Shown here: positions 42,747 through 51,094 of the stretch, piece after piece
Layout of the letters: every line of letters starts with the position of its first letter
Position numbering within the stretch: the first letter of the stretch is position 1
Assembly (NCBI RefSeq): GCF_024168825.1
Contig: NZ_JALJWH010000001.1
Span: 3,472,001-3,536,000, forward strand
Direction of reading: 5' to 3'
From: Paenarthrobacter sp. A20
GTDB taxonomy: Bacteria > Actinomycetota > Actinomycetes > Actinomycetales > Micrococcaceae
Length of the DNA stretch: 64,000 bases
Made by a program: the position numbers and the translations under genes
Notes under the pieces: generated by a model
Database searches by the model: none
Seen by the model: only the letters and a program-made list of their open reading frames with translations
What the model was told of the DNA's origin: nothing

Positions 42747-42822
42747 GTATCCATCTTTGCCCATTGCAGCAAAAACGCCGTGGGTGCTGACGCGCGTGGC
42801 CTTAACGGGGTAGCTTGTGCCC

Positions 42823-43848
42823 ATGGCGAGCGAAGCAACCACCGTTACTGTGCCCGGTCCCGACGGCCCCCGGGAGGTCCGGATTTCCAGTCCAAGCCGG
42901 GTCATGTGGCCGGAGGCGGGGCTGACGAAACTGGACCTTGCCAACTACCTCATCGACGTCGGCGAAGCGTTTGTCACCGCCAACGGGAACCGGCCCATCA
43001 GCCTTCAACGGTACTCAGGCAACATTGAGGGGGAGATGTTCTTCTCCAAGAATCCGCCCAAGGGCGCTCCGGAGTACGTCCGCTCGGTCCCGGTGACGTA
43101 TCCCAGTGCCCGGTCGCATCCACAATTGGTGATCGATGAGCCGGCAGCGGCTGTGTGGGCGGCGCAGATGAATACGGTGGTATTCCACCCTTGGGCGTCC
43201 CGGGCCAGCGATCCCGACAATCCGGATGAGTTGAGAATCGACCTCGACCCCCAACCCGGAACCGACTTCGCCGACGCGATACCTGCCGCGCAGGAACTCC
43301 GCAACGTTCTGGCGGAAGCCGGACTGACGGCGTTCATCAAGACCTCCGGCAACCGCGGACTCCATGTGTACGCGCCGATCCACCCCAAGCATGAGTTCCT
43401 CGACGTACGCCACGCCGTGATTGCCGCTGGACGGGAGTTGGAGCGCCGCATGCCGGAGAAAGTCACCACCGCGTGGTGGAAGGAGGAACGCGGGACAAGG
43501 ATCTTCGTGGACTTCAACCAGGCCAACCGGGACCGGACCATCGCCGGCGCCTACAGCCCACGGGCCGTGCCACTGGCCCAGGTGTCCTGTCCGCTGACGT
43601 GGGATGAACTGGAGAACGCCGACCCGGCAAAATACACCATCGCCACTGTTCCGGACCGTTTGACGTCGGTGGGGGACCCGTGGGCGTCCATGCACGAACA
43701 GCCTGGCGGCATCGACGTCCTGCTCGGGTGGTGGGAGCGGGACGTGAAGAATGGTCAAGGCGAAATGCCGTTCCCACCGGAGTTCCCCAAGATGCCGGGC
43801 GAGCCCATGCGCGTGCAGCCGAGCCGGGCCCGCAAGCAGGAGGAGTAA
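42823..43848 (+). CDS. Stand-alone LigD-type polymerase domain (archaeo-eukaryotic primase)
   Basis: 341 residues from ATG 42823. The NHEJ polymerase/primase fold is visible with the metal site Asp140/Asp142 in LRIDLDPQPG, the SGNRGLHVYAPI strand (nucleotide-binding His) and the third Asp in RIFVDFNQANRDRTIAGAYSPR; the end GDPWASMHEQPGGIDVLLGWWE is typical. No ligase or phosphoesterase domain is attached and no Ku gene is in the window. Such separate PolDoms support end filling or gap repair with rNTPs. Confidence 0.93.
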   Translation: MASEATTVTVPGPDGPREVRISSPSRVMWPEAGLTKLDLANYLIDVGEAFVTANGNRPISLQRYSGNIEGEMFFSKNPPKGAPEYVRSVPVTYPSARSHPQLVIDEPAAAVWAAQMNTVVFHPWASRASDPDNPDELRIDLDPQPGTDFADAIPAAQELRNVLAEAGLTAFIKTSGNRGLHVYAPIHPKHEFLDVRHAVIAAGRELERRMPEKVTTAWWKEERGTRIFVDFNQANRDRTIAGAYSPRAVPLAQVSCPLTWDELENADPAKYTIATVPDRLTSVGDPWASMHEQPGGIDVLLGWWERDVKNGQGEMPFPPEFPKMPGEPMRVQPSRARKQEE

Positions 43849-43860
43849 GCGGGAGTCCGC

Positions 43861-44961
43861 ATGCCGGAAAGTGCAGCGAGGTTGGCCCTGACCGCGGCAG
43901 TCGTGTGCGGGTTGTTCCTCTGCGGTTGCACGGGCACACCGGAGCCGATGCCGTCCCAGCCCACCACGCTCGTGGAACCATCCCCGGCACCGTCACTGGA
44001 ACCTTCGATGCCGGTGACGATGGCTGTTTCGCCGGCCTTCCAGGAGCTCCGGGCCACCTTGGAACTCTTCGCCAGGGAGAAGCTCGACGAAGGCGCCTCG
44101 GCGGTGCTCATCAAAGTGAAGGCCGGCCAGCAGGAGTGGAGCCACGCAGCAGGAGTGAGGAGCCGTGCTGCGCCGGTTTCGGTCCAGCCCGGTGACCGTT
44201 TTGATGGTGGGGATCAGCTCCGGACCATGGTGGCCGTGTCCGTGCTGAAGCTCGTCGAGGAAGGCCGGCTGGCCTTGGACGATCCCATCAACACCCACCT
44301 GCCAGGATCTGTCCCGGCAGGCAACCCCGTGACGATCCGCCAGCTCCTTGGTGACGCCACGGAGTTGCCTGCTGCGCCATCGCCCCAGGCCGACACCCTG
44401 CTGGGTCTTCTGGTGGAGCGGTTGAGGGGTGTGCCCCTGGAGACGTCCCTGCGAACAGATATCCTGTCGCCCTTGACCCTTGATTCCACATCGCTGCTCG
44501 TGCCGGGCTCCGCCACACCGGATGATGTGGTCCACGGCTACGTCCAGCTGAACGGGGAGACGGTGGATGTGACGTTCCCGCACGTACGGAACGGGGCTTC
44601 ATCCGTACGCCTCCTATCCACGGTGGAGGACCTCACCAGGTTCCAGGCCGCGCTGCTGGAGGGCCGGCTGTTGGCGCCGCAGAGTCTCGTCTCCATGAAA
44701 GGGAGCGTGTTCGCGGGCTACGGCCTTGGCTTGGACCATTGGGAAGACCACTGCACGAACGGCTCCTACTACGGCCATGCCGGAGACGTGCCCGGATACG
44801 GGAGCATCACCATGAGCAGCGCCGACGGGAACCGCCAACTGGCCATCTTCATGGCCTATCCACCGCAGCCGATTGCACCACAGCCCTCAGCGCTGGCCTT
44901 GGAAATGACGGGACTCGCGCAGGTGGCGTTGAATTCGAGCTGCCGTTTCCACTTCCGCTGA
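43861..44961 (+). CDS. Lipoprotein with degenerate serine beta-lactamase/DD-peptidase fold
   Basis: 366 residues. Lipobox LCGC (Cys23), Pro/Thr-rich spacer to about residue 55, then the beta-lactamase class C-like fold: DRF...LKLVEEGRLALDDPINTHLPG, VTIRQLLGDATELP, HGYVQLNGETVDVTFPH, and YYGHAGDVPGYGS near the end. The catalytic Ser-x-x-Lys that should follow DRF (normally like SVTK) is DQLR (118-121), and the following HTSGLP loop is DATELP. The fold is kept but the usual active site is not, so it is probably a binding or scaffolding pseudoenzyme. Starts 12 bp after the LigD-type gene. Confidence 0.85.
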   Translation: MPESAARLALTAAVVCGLFLCGCTGTPEPMPSQPTTLVEPSPAPSLEPSMPVTMAVSPAFQELRATLELFAREKLDEGASAVLIKVKAGQQEWSHAAGVRSRAAPVSVQPGDRFDGGDQLRTMVAVSVLKLVEEGRLALDDPINTHLPGSVPAGNPVTIRQLLGDATELPAAPSPQADTLLGLLVERLRGVPLETSLRTDILSPLTLDSTSLLVPGSATPDDVVHGYVQLNGETVDVTFPHVRNGASSVRLLSTVEDLTRFQAALLEGRLLAPQSLVSMKGSVFAGYGLGLDHWEDHCTNGSYYGHAGDVPGYGSITMSSADGNRQLAIFMAYPPQPIAPQPSALALEMTGLAQVALNSSCRFHFR

Positions 44962-44963
44962 GC

Positions 44964-45584
44964 CTACTCGAAGCGTGACGGATCGCCCGTTCCCCGGCGC
45001 ACTACTTCGGCTGCTCCACTGGAGAAGTCAATCACTGTGGTGGGCTCGGATCCAGTGTCCCCGGCGTCGATGACGCCGTCCACCTGGTTGTCCAGCCGTT
45101 CCTTGATCTCCCATCCCTGGGTTAAGGGCTCTTCTTCGTCCGGAAGCAGGAGCGTGCTGGACAACAGCGGTTCGCCCAGTTCCGCCAGGAGCGCCTGGAC
45201 CACCCTATGATCCGGAATACGTACGCCCACAGTCTTCTTCTTCGGGTGCAGGAGCCGCTTGGGCACTTCGCGGGTGGCAGGGAGGATGAAAGTGTAACTG
45301 CCGGGGGTAACGGCCTTGATGCTCCTGAAAATGTCGTTGTCAATCATCACGAACTGGCCCATTTGGGCAAAGTCCTTGCACACCAGGGTGAAGTGGTGTT
45401 TGTCATCCAAGTGCCGAATGCTCCTGATGCGGTCCAGCGCCTCCCTGTTGCCGATCTGGGCGCCAAGCGCGTAACAGGAGTCGGTAGGGTAGGCGATCAG
45501 GCCGCCGCCTTGGAGCATGTTCACCACTTGGCCGATGGCGCGTGGTTGGGGATCTTCCGGGTGCACGTCAAAGAATCTGGCCAT
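44964..45584 (-). CDS. YciO/Sua5/YrdC-family protein
   Basis: 206 residues: N-terminal GGGLIAYPTDSCYALGA (nucleotide/threonine pocket), SIRHLDDKHHFTLVCKDFAQMGQF, PGSYTFILPATREVPKRL, KKTVGVRIPDHRV, all of the YrdC fold. The length and the C-terminal DGVIDAGDTGSEPTTVIDFSSG fit YciO rather than the longer Sua5. YrdC makes threonylcarbamoyl-AMP for the tRNA t6A modification; YciO's own activity is less certain. Single gene convergent with the preceding lipoprotein gene. Confidence 0.9.
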   Translation of the reverse strand: MARFFDVHPEDPQPRAIGQVVNMLQGGGLIAYPTDSCYALGAQIGNREALDRIRSIRHLDDKHHFTLVCKDFAQMGQFVMIDNDIFRSIKAVTPGSYTFILPATREVPKRLLHPKKKTVGVRIPDHRVVQALLAELGEPLLSSTLLLPDEEEPLTQGWEIKERLDNQVDGVIDAGDTGSEPTTVIDFSSGAAEVVRRGTGDPSRFE

Positions 45585-45604
45585 GGAAAGAGCCTACGAC
45601 AAAG

Positions 45605-46471
45605 CTATGACAAGACGTCCTTGTTGGAGAATTTTGCGTAGGCCAGCGCGCCGCACACTGCGATGTATCCGGCTTGGAGGAGCCCATTCCCGGCGAACGA
45701 CGTCCAGGAGACCGGTTGGCGCAGCAGATCCGCGAACCCCAGCCAGTGGTGGCTGAAGAGCCATGGATGAAGCCACTCAAGCTGGGGCAGGTTGTCCAAT
45801 ACTTGTGAGACCACCGAAAGGACGATGGTGGCAGCCATGGCGCCTACCGGCACATCCGTGAAGGTGGAGATCAGCAGTCCGATCGCGGACAGCCCAAGGA
45901 GCGACACCGTGATGTACGCAGCGATCAGCAGGGACCTCAACGCTGACTCGCCAACGCTGATGGTGTCGCCGGACAGTAAAGTCACCGGGCCCACGGGAAA
46001 AAGTACGACGCCGGCCAGGGCGCCGGAGGCAGCGACGGTCGCCGTCGCTGCGAAACAGAAAGCAACGGCCCCGGCATATTTCACCAGCAGCAGGCGGATC
46101 CGTCCCGCGGGAGCGAGGAGCAGATACCGCAGGGTTCCCAGGCTGGACTCGCCGGCGATGGTATCGCCGGCCACCACGCCGACCGTCAGTGGCAGGAACA
46201 GCGGAACGCACACCACCAGGGCAGTCACTGCGACGAACAGGCCGTTCTGGGTGATCCGGTCCAGGAACAGTGGTCCCCGCCCGGGTGTCGTGGGCCGGGA
46301 GGACAATTTGACGGCCACGGCAATCAGGATGGGCACGGCAGCCAGGGCGATCAGCATGGCCCACGTGCGGAGCCGGCGGAACAGTACGGACAACTCCGAG
46401 CCCAGCAGCGCCCATCCGATTCCCGGTCGGCCAATGACGGCGCCGTGAGGCGAAGCAATTTCAGCCGACAA
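45605..46471 (-). CDS. ABC-2-type transporter permease
   Basis: 288 residues with six hydrophobic helices (first at about 38-55, then 78-100, 130-160, 185-205 and two near the C-terminus), matching ABC-2 exporter permeases. VAGDTIAGESSLGTLRYLLLAPAGR is the conserved ABC-2 coupling loop (typical AGExxxGTL). Overlaps the end of the ATPase gene by 11 bp, so the two form one exporter; substrate unknown. Confidence 0.88.
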   Translation of the reverse strand: MSAEIASPHGAVIGRPGIGWALLGSELSVLFRRLRTWAMLIALAAVPILIAVAVKLSSRPTTPGRGPLFLDRITQNGLFVAVTALVVCVPLFLPLTVGVVAGDTIAGESSLGTLRYLLLAPAGRIRLLLVKYAGAVAFCFAATATVAASGALAGVVLFPVGPVTLLSGDTISVGESALRSLLIAAYITVSLLGLSAIGLLISTFTDVPVGAMAATIVLSVVSQVLDNLPQLEWLHPWLFSHHWLGFADLLRQPVSWTSFAGNGLLQAGYIAVCGALAYAKFSNKDVLS

Positions 46472-47432
46472 CGTCGAACCCCTCTCCGGTCAGCGACACG
46501 AACCGATCTTCCAGGCTCGCTTTTTCCACGGTGAAGCCGCGGACACGGACACCGTCGGCCACCAGAGCGGCCACGATCCTCTCGGGTTCGACTCCGTTGA
46601 GTCCGGTGCCCAGCAACGCGGTGGATCCCCACGCGCTTCCAGTTCCCGGAGCTTCGCCGGGAACCAGTCCAAGGCGCGTCAAGACACTGGCGGCGCGTTC
46701 GACGTCGGGCGTTTGCACCACAACGTGCGTTTGCCCGGCAGCGCGCAACTCATCCAAAGGTCCTTGGGCCACCAGGCGGCCGGCGCTCATCACGCCCACA
46801 TGGGTACACATCTGTTCCACCTCAGCCAGTAGATGGCTGGAAACGAACACCGTGGTCCCGCCTGCCGCTAGTGAACGGACCAGGCCCCGGACCTCACGCG
46901 TCCCTTGCGGGTCAAGGCCGTTGGTTGGTTCGTCGAGGACCAGCAGCTCCCGCGGCCTGAGCATGGCGTTGGCCAGCCCCAGCCGCTGTTTCATGCCGAG
47001 CGAGTAAGCGCGGACTTTCTTTCCGGCGGCGTGGCTGAGCCCAACGCGTTCCAAGGCGTCATGGACGCGCTGCCGCCGGGTAGAGGACAAAGCATGCCGA
47101 TCGGCGGCATCAAGGCGCATGAGGTTGCCCGTGCCTGAGAGGAAAGGATAAAAGCCCGGCCCCTCCACCAAGGCCCCCACATCAGGCAGCACTGTTGCCA
47201 GGGCCTCCGGCATCGGCTTACCGAGGACGCGGACGCTCCCACTGTTCGCCGAAGCCAGGCCCAGCAGCACCCGGATGGTGGTGGTCTTTCCTGAACCGTT
47301 GGGGCCAAGGAAACCGAACACGGACCCACGGGGGACCGAGAGATCAATTCCATCGACGGCGGATCGGTGGCCGAAACGCTTGACCAAGCCGTGCGTTTCT
47401 ATGGCGGGTTCGGCTGGGACGGGTTCCTTCAC
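46461..47432 (-). CDS. ABC transporter ATP-binding protein (exporter type)
   Basis: 323 residues: Walker A GPNGSGKTT, Q-loop DVGALVEGPGFYP, signature YSLGMKQRL, Walker B LLVLDEPTNGLDP and SSHLLAEVEQ. The DrrA/CcmA-like ATPase is followed by a C-terminal accessory domain of about 90 residues. The ATG overlaps the stop of the LolA-like gene (ATGA). Partner of the ABC-2 permease. Confidence 0.92.
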   Translation of the reverse strand: MKEPVPAEPAIETHGLVKRFGHRSAVDGIDLSVPRGSVFGFLGPNGSGKTTTIRVLLGLASANSGSVRVLGKPMPEALATVLPDVGALVEGPGFYPFLSGTGNLMRLDAADRHALSSTRRQRVHDALERVGLSHAAGKKVRAYSLGMKQRLGLANAMLRPRELLVLDEPTNGLDPQGTREVRGLVRSLAAGGTTVFVSSHLLAEVEQMCTHVGVMSAGRLVAQGPLDELRAAGQTHVVVQTPDVERAASVLTRLGLVPGEAPGTGSAWGSTALLGTGLNGVEPERIVAALVADGVRVRGFTVEKASLEDRFVSLTGEGFDVVG

Positions 47433-48547
47433 AGTGCGGCAGCGGCTGCCTGGAGCCGTTCCAAGGGCACCATGCCCGCGTAGATGCGGCCGTCGTCGAG
47501 AATCAGGATGCTCACCAGCGATGTCCTCAACGCCCGGCCGCCGGCAACTGGCTCCAGCGTTTGCGCAAACTGGGGATTGGAGGTCAGCCCGGACGGAGCA
47601 GAACCGGCGGGCAGGGCGATGATCGAATCCCAGCCCTGTCCTGTGACAGTGGCGCGGGGGTGGCTGGTCGTGGGGGAACCCTCAGGGGCCGTCATGGTTG
47701 GAACGGGCTTGGCCGGGAGTGCCTTCTCCGACACCGTGGCGCCCGGGGGTGGGGTGAAGTCGAACAACGCGGCATCCGGTGTGGACAGGTCCAGCTCAGT
47801 GAAGGCAAGCGAATACGCCGGTTCGGTTTGCCCTTTGGCGCGGACTTCGATGCCCAACGGAAGCCCGGTTTCCGCGTCGACGTCGATGGTCACCGAGTCA
47901 ACCAGGGTTTCCGCGCTGCGCGGGTGCAGGCTCACACGGTATGCGCTGCGGCCGGCTACTGAGGAAGCCTCGCCGACCGATACCCCTGTGCTGTCATCAA
48001 TGGCGGCCAGGAAACGGCTCGCCATGGCCTCAGGCGTGGGCACGTCCCGCGCAGACGTGTCCGGCGACGGCGTGGGAGGGAGCGATTCCCTCGGCCCCGC
48101 GAAGGACGGGACTTCCGCTCTGCTTGGCGCCGGCATGGTCAAATGCGTCGCGCTGTTGTCCGCAGAGTTGTAGAACCACGCGTCACCACCGTTGATCACG
48201 ACGTCACGCTCGGCCATGCGGTCCAAGACCTGCAACCGGGCCTTGAACGGGCCATCGAGGTAAACCCGGGCCGTGTGCGACCCGGTCAACAGTTCCATGG
48301 CTGAGGCCGCTCCTGGGGCGGTTCCCGGTCCTGCAGGGACCTCGGGTAACCCAAGCCCGGCGGTCTGCTCCACTGTGCCGGACAGTGCCCGCACCTCGGT
48401 GCGCGCGATCATGGCCAGGACCTCGTCGGCGGTCTTGGGTGGGAGGGACACCGTGGCGCCGGCCTGTACGGAGCCGAACATTACTGCCATCGCCACCACA
48501 AGGGTGATCAGGACGGCAGGCAGCCACCGCTGCTTGGTCCGCGCCAC
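47429..48547 (-). CDS. Exported LolA/MucB-like protein linked to ABC exporter
   Basis: 372 residues from GTG 48547 (GTG 48565 is an alternative; neither has a strong ribosome site). One N-terminal membrane/signal segment (WLPAVLITLVVAMAVMFGSV) and an external part with the LolA/RseB-like beta fold (VYLDGPFKARLQVLDRMAERDVVINGGDAWFYN, VTIDVDAETGLPLGIEVRAKGQTEPAYSLAFTELDL). Such proteins bind lipids or lipoproteins. Here it begins the unit with the ATPase and permease, so it may be the extracytoplasmic chaperone or sensor of the exporter. Confidence 0.8.
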   Translation of the reverse strand: MARTKQRWLPAVLITLVVAMAVMFGSVQAGATVSLPPKTADEVLAMIARTEVRALSGTVEQTAGLGLPEVPAGPGTAPGAASAMELLTGSHTARVYLDGPFKARLQVLDRMAERDVVINGGDAWFYNSADNSATHLTMPAPSRAEVPSFAGPRESLPPTPSPDTSARDVPTPEAMASRFLAAIDDSTGVSVGEASSVAGRSAYRVSLHPRSAETLVDSVTIDVDAETGLPLGIEVRAKGQTEPAYSLAFTELDLSTPDAALFDFTPPPGATVSEKALPAKPVPTMTAPEGSPTTSHPRATVTGQGWDSIIALPAGSAPSGLTSNPQFAQTLEPVAGGRALRTSLVSILILDDGRIYAGMVPLERLQAAAAAL

Positions 48548-48623
48548 TGCTACCAACCACCACACGTGAAAGGCATAAATCCAGACTACTCCGGATAACC
48601 GTCCGGATCACCTGCCCCCTGCA

Positions 48624-49541
48624 TCAGGCCCGGATAAGTTGGCGGGCCAATTCCACCGCCCCGTGGACTGGGGTTTGCTTGAGGATCCGGATCAACGACG
48701 GATCTTCCAAGGAAACCTTTCGGCCAACTGACCCGGCAAGTTGGGTGTGGTTCACCAACAAACTGCCTGCCATGACCAGAGGCAGGTCCAAGCCAAGCTC
48801 TCCCAAGACCTGCCTGGCCAGCGCGGCCAGATGATGGGCTGCCTCTGCCTGGATCCGCAAAGCGGCCGGATCGCCTTCAGTTGCCAGTTCAAGGACCAAC
48901 GGAGCGAGCACAGCCCAGTGGTCCGGCTCAGGCTTCGCATAGAAGGAGTCCATGAGTTGCAACGCATCCACACTGGCCGTTGCGGCCATGAGCGCGCGGA
49001 CAAGAGTGCCAGGTTCCAGCCCTGCGTAATACTCCCGCAGCGCCTCGCGCACGGCATCACGCACCACCGAATAGCCGCCGCCTTCATCGCCCAGCAGGTA
49101 GCCGTATCCACCGCTGCGTGCTTCGCGTCCGTCATGGTTGCGGCCCCACGCCACCGATCCGGTGCCCGCAACCAGGACAACACCGGCGTCGAGGCCGGCC
49201 GCCGCGAGCACGATCCGCGTGTCATGGACCACGTCTATTCGGGCGCCTGGGAAGTGTTCCGTGAGCAGGGCGGACAGGACTGCCCGGCTGGCCGGGGTGT
49301 CCGCGCCGGCTGCTCCTGCGCACACGGCCTCGATTCCGCCACCGACGCTTGCGGCAATCCTCCGCAGGACGGCATCGGCGCCCTGATGGCCCACTGAGGA
49401 AAGGTTGGCACTGGCTTCGGTAATCTCTACGCCGTCCGTGGAAACGGCCCCGCCCTGCTCTTCGCTCGTGAGTGCACCGCCTGAGCGGACGGCGTGCGTC
49501 TTGGAACCGCCAATGTGCAGGCCCAGAACTGCGGGCGTCAC
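48624..49541 (-). CDS. N-acetylglucosamine kinase-like (BadF/BadG ATPase family)
   Basis: 305 residues: N-terminal phosphate loop GLHIGGSKTHAV, the second actin-fold motif AGTGSVAWG and YGYLLGDEGGGYSVVRDAV (the GDEGS signature of BadF-type GlcNAc kinases), and the C-terminal LVMAGSLL adenosine loop. It would phosphorylate GlcNAc or a related amino sugar on entry. Its ATG overlaps the stop of the sugar-porter gene (ATGA), and the operon starts at tandem dre-type sites. Confidence 0.88.
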   Translation of the reverse strand: MTPAVLGLHIGGSKTHAVRSGGALTSEEQGGAVSTDGVEITEASANLSSVGHQGADAVLRRIAASVGGGIEAVCAGAAGADTPASRAVLSALLTEHFPGARIDVVHDTRIVLAAAGLDAGVVLVAGTGSVAWGRNHDGREARSGGYGYLLGDEGGGYSVVRDAVREALREYYAGLEPGTLVRALMAATASVDALQLMDSFYAKPEPDHWAVLAPLVLELATEGDPAALRIQAEAAHHLAALARQVLGELGLDLPLVMAGSLLVNHTQLAGSVGRKVSLEDPSLIRILKQTPVHGAVELARQLIRA

Positions 49542-50974
49542 CGGATGGCCGCCGCTTCATCGTTTTTTACTGAGGGACCGGCAGGGGTGCCGGCTTCGTC
49601 GTCGGGCCATTTGCCGCCGTTTTCCCAGAACTGCTGTATTTCCTCCAACTGACGTCCCTTCGTTTCGGGTGCGAACTTTCGGACAAACATAAACCCGAGG
49701 ATAGCCAGAACACCGAACACTGCGAAGGTTCCGGCTCCTCCGAGTCGCTGGAGCATCGTCAGGAAGAACGCGGCAACCAGCACGTTGGCCACCAAGTCCG
49801 AGGTCAGCATGGCGCTCGCTCCGAGGGAACGCAGCCGCGAAGGAAAGCTTTCGCCGGCGTAGACCCAGACCAGGGCGCCGAAGCCGAAAGTGAAACCGAC
49901 GGTGAAAAGAAGGACGCCGAGGAAGCCCAGCACAGTGAGCAGGCCGCCGAAGTTCTGTCCTGCCATGAAGACCCCTACCAAGAGGACATTGGCCAGCACC
50001 ATCATGCCGATGCCCGTCAGGAGCACCGGGCGGCGCCCCAACCGGTCCACCAGGGACAGGGACACGAAGACGGCAAACAACGCTGCAACCTGGACTGCTG
50101 CAGGGAGGAGGAGCAGCGCAGCATTGCCGCTGAAGCCCATCGCTTCGAAGATGCGGGGACTGTAGTACACGACTGCATTGATGCCTGTTATCTGGATGAA
50201 GAAGCCCAGGCCCACCACGAACACGGTTGCTCTCAGGTAGGGAGTACGAAGCATTTCGCGAAGGCCACCCCCGCGTTCTTCACTGATAGCCTGCTGCATC
50301 TCTGCGAGTTCGGCCTCCACGTCACTGTCCGGCTCGATGGCGGAGAGCGTCCTCCTGGCTTCTGCAGTCCGTCCGCGCATCATGTACCACCGCGCGGTAT
50401 CCGGGAGTTTGATGACGATGGCCAGGACAATGACTGCCGGGACGGCGGCCAAACCCAGCATCCACCGCCAGGAACCGGTGCCGGCCAAGGCATAGGCGGC
50501 CACATAACCCACAATGATTCCTATGACCGTTGCCACTTGGTAGGCCACCAGGAGGGCGCCGCGAACTTTGGCCGGCGCTGACTCAGCGACGAAAACCGGG
50601 ACGACCACCACGGACACTCCGATGGTCAGGCCCAGCAGGAGCCGTGCGATCAGCAGGGTGGGTACATCGTTCGACATTGCGCTGAGTACGGCGAAGAGCG
50701 CGTAACCCACGGCGAGGCCCACCATGCAGGCTTTGCGTCCAAGGCGGTTGGAGAGCCAGCCGCCCACCAGTGCGCCGAGGACTTCTCCTGCAACGACGGC
50801 GGTCGTCACCAGTTCCTGCTGGGAAGTGGTGAGGTTGAACTGCTTGGTGATGAAGAGGAGTGCACCGGCAATATTCGACATGTCGTAGCCGTAAATCACT
50901 CCGACGGTCGCGGCAGCGCCGCCCACCAGGAGCCCGAGCCGGGGTGTTTGCCGTAGGTCGTGCAGGATCGACAT
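49538..50974 (-). CDS. MFS sugar-porter family transporter
   Basis: 478 residues with 12 helices and sugar-porter signatures: GYDMSNIAGALLF (helix 1), GGWLSNRLGRKACMVG (loop 2-3 RxGRR), PVFVAESAPAKVRGALL (PESPR-like), QITGINAVVYYSPRIF (helix 7 sugar motif), and VYAGESFPSRLRSLG (PETK pair with APETKGRQLEEI at the end). It probably imports a sugar by proton symport for the coupled kinase. The promoter region carries dre-type sites. Confidence 0.93.
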   Translation of the reverse strand: MSILHDLRQTPRLGLLVGGAAATVGVIYGYDMSNIAGALLFITKQFNLTTSQQELVTTAVVAGEVLGALVGGWLSNRLGRKACMVGLAVGYALFAVLSAMSNDVPTLLIARLLLGLTIGVSVVVVPVFVAESAPAKVRGALLVAYQVATVIGIIVGYVAAYALAGTGSWRWMLGLAAVPAVIVLAIVIKLPDTARWYMMRGRTAEARRTLSAIEPDSDVEAELAEMQQAISEERGGGLREMLRTPYLRATVFVVGLGFFIQITGINAVVYYSPRIFEAMGFSGNAALLLLPAAVQVAALFAVFVSLSLVDRLGRRPVLLTGIGMMVLANVLLVGVFMAGQNFGGLLTVLGFLGVLLFTVGFTFGFGALVWVYAGESFPSRLRSLGASAMLTSDLVANVLVAAFFLTMLQRLGGAGTFAVFGVLAILGFMFVRKFAPETKGRQLEEIQQFWENGGKWPDDEAGTPAGPSVKNDEAAAIR

Positions 50975-51026
50975 CTTTGTCCTTGAATCTGTGGAAAAGT
51001 AGGGTCTTGCCGGATTGGTTCCGGAA

Positions 51027-51081
51027 TTGGTTTAGACCAACCTGCTCAAGATTGGCATAGACCAATAGTGTTGTCTACAAG
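51027..51081. promoter_or_regulatory. Tandem DasR-type (dre) operators
   Basis: TTGGTTTAGACCAA (51027-51040) and TTGGCATAGACCAA (51052-51065) match the dre consensus (TGGTCTAGACCA core) with one or two changes; a third weaker palindrome GTTGTCTACAAG lies at 51070-51081. They fill the gap between the divergent sugar-porter and GntR genes, so the regulator is expected to control both. Confidence 0.85.
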
Positions 51082-51094
51082 TAGGATGTCCAAT

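Noticed and set aside
44209..44260. SVLK in the lipoprotein as the catalytic Ser-x-x-Lys
   Set aside because: It falls nine residues after the expected position, in the helix that follows the active-site serine in homologues (VVLQLVEEG).
48570..48620. TCCGGAT repeats between kinase and LolA-like genes as a terminator
   Set aside because: Short, imperfect stem without a T-run in the required direction.
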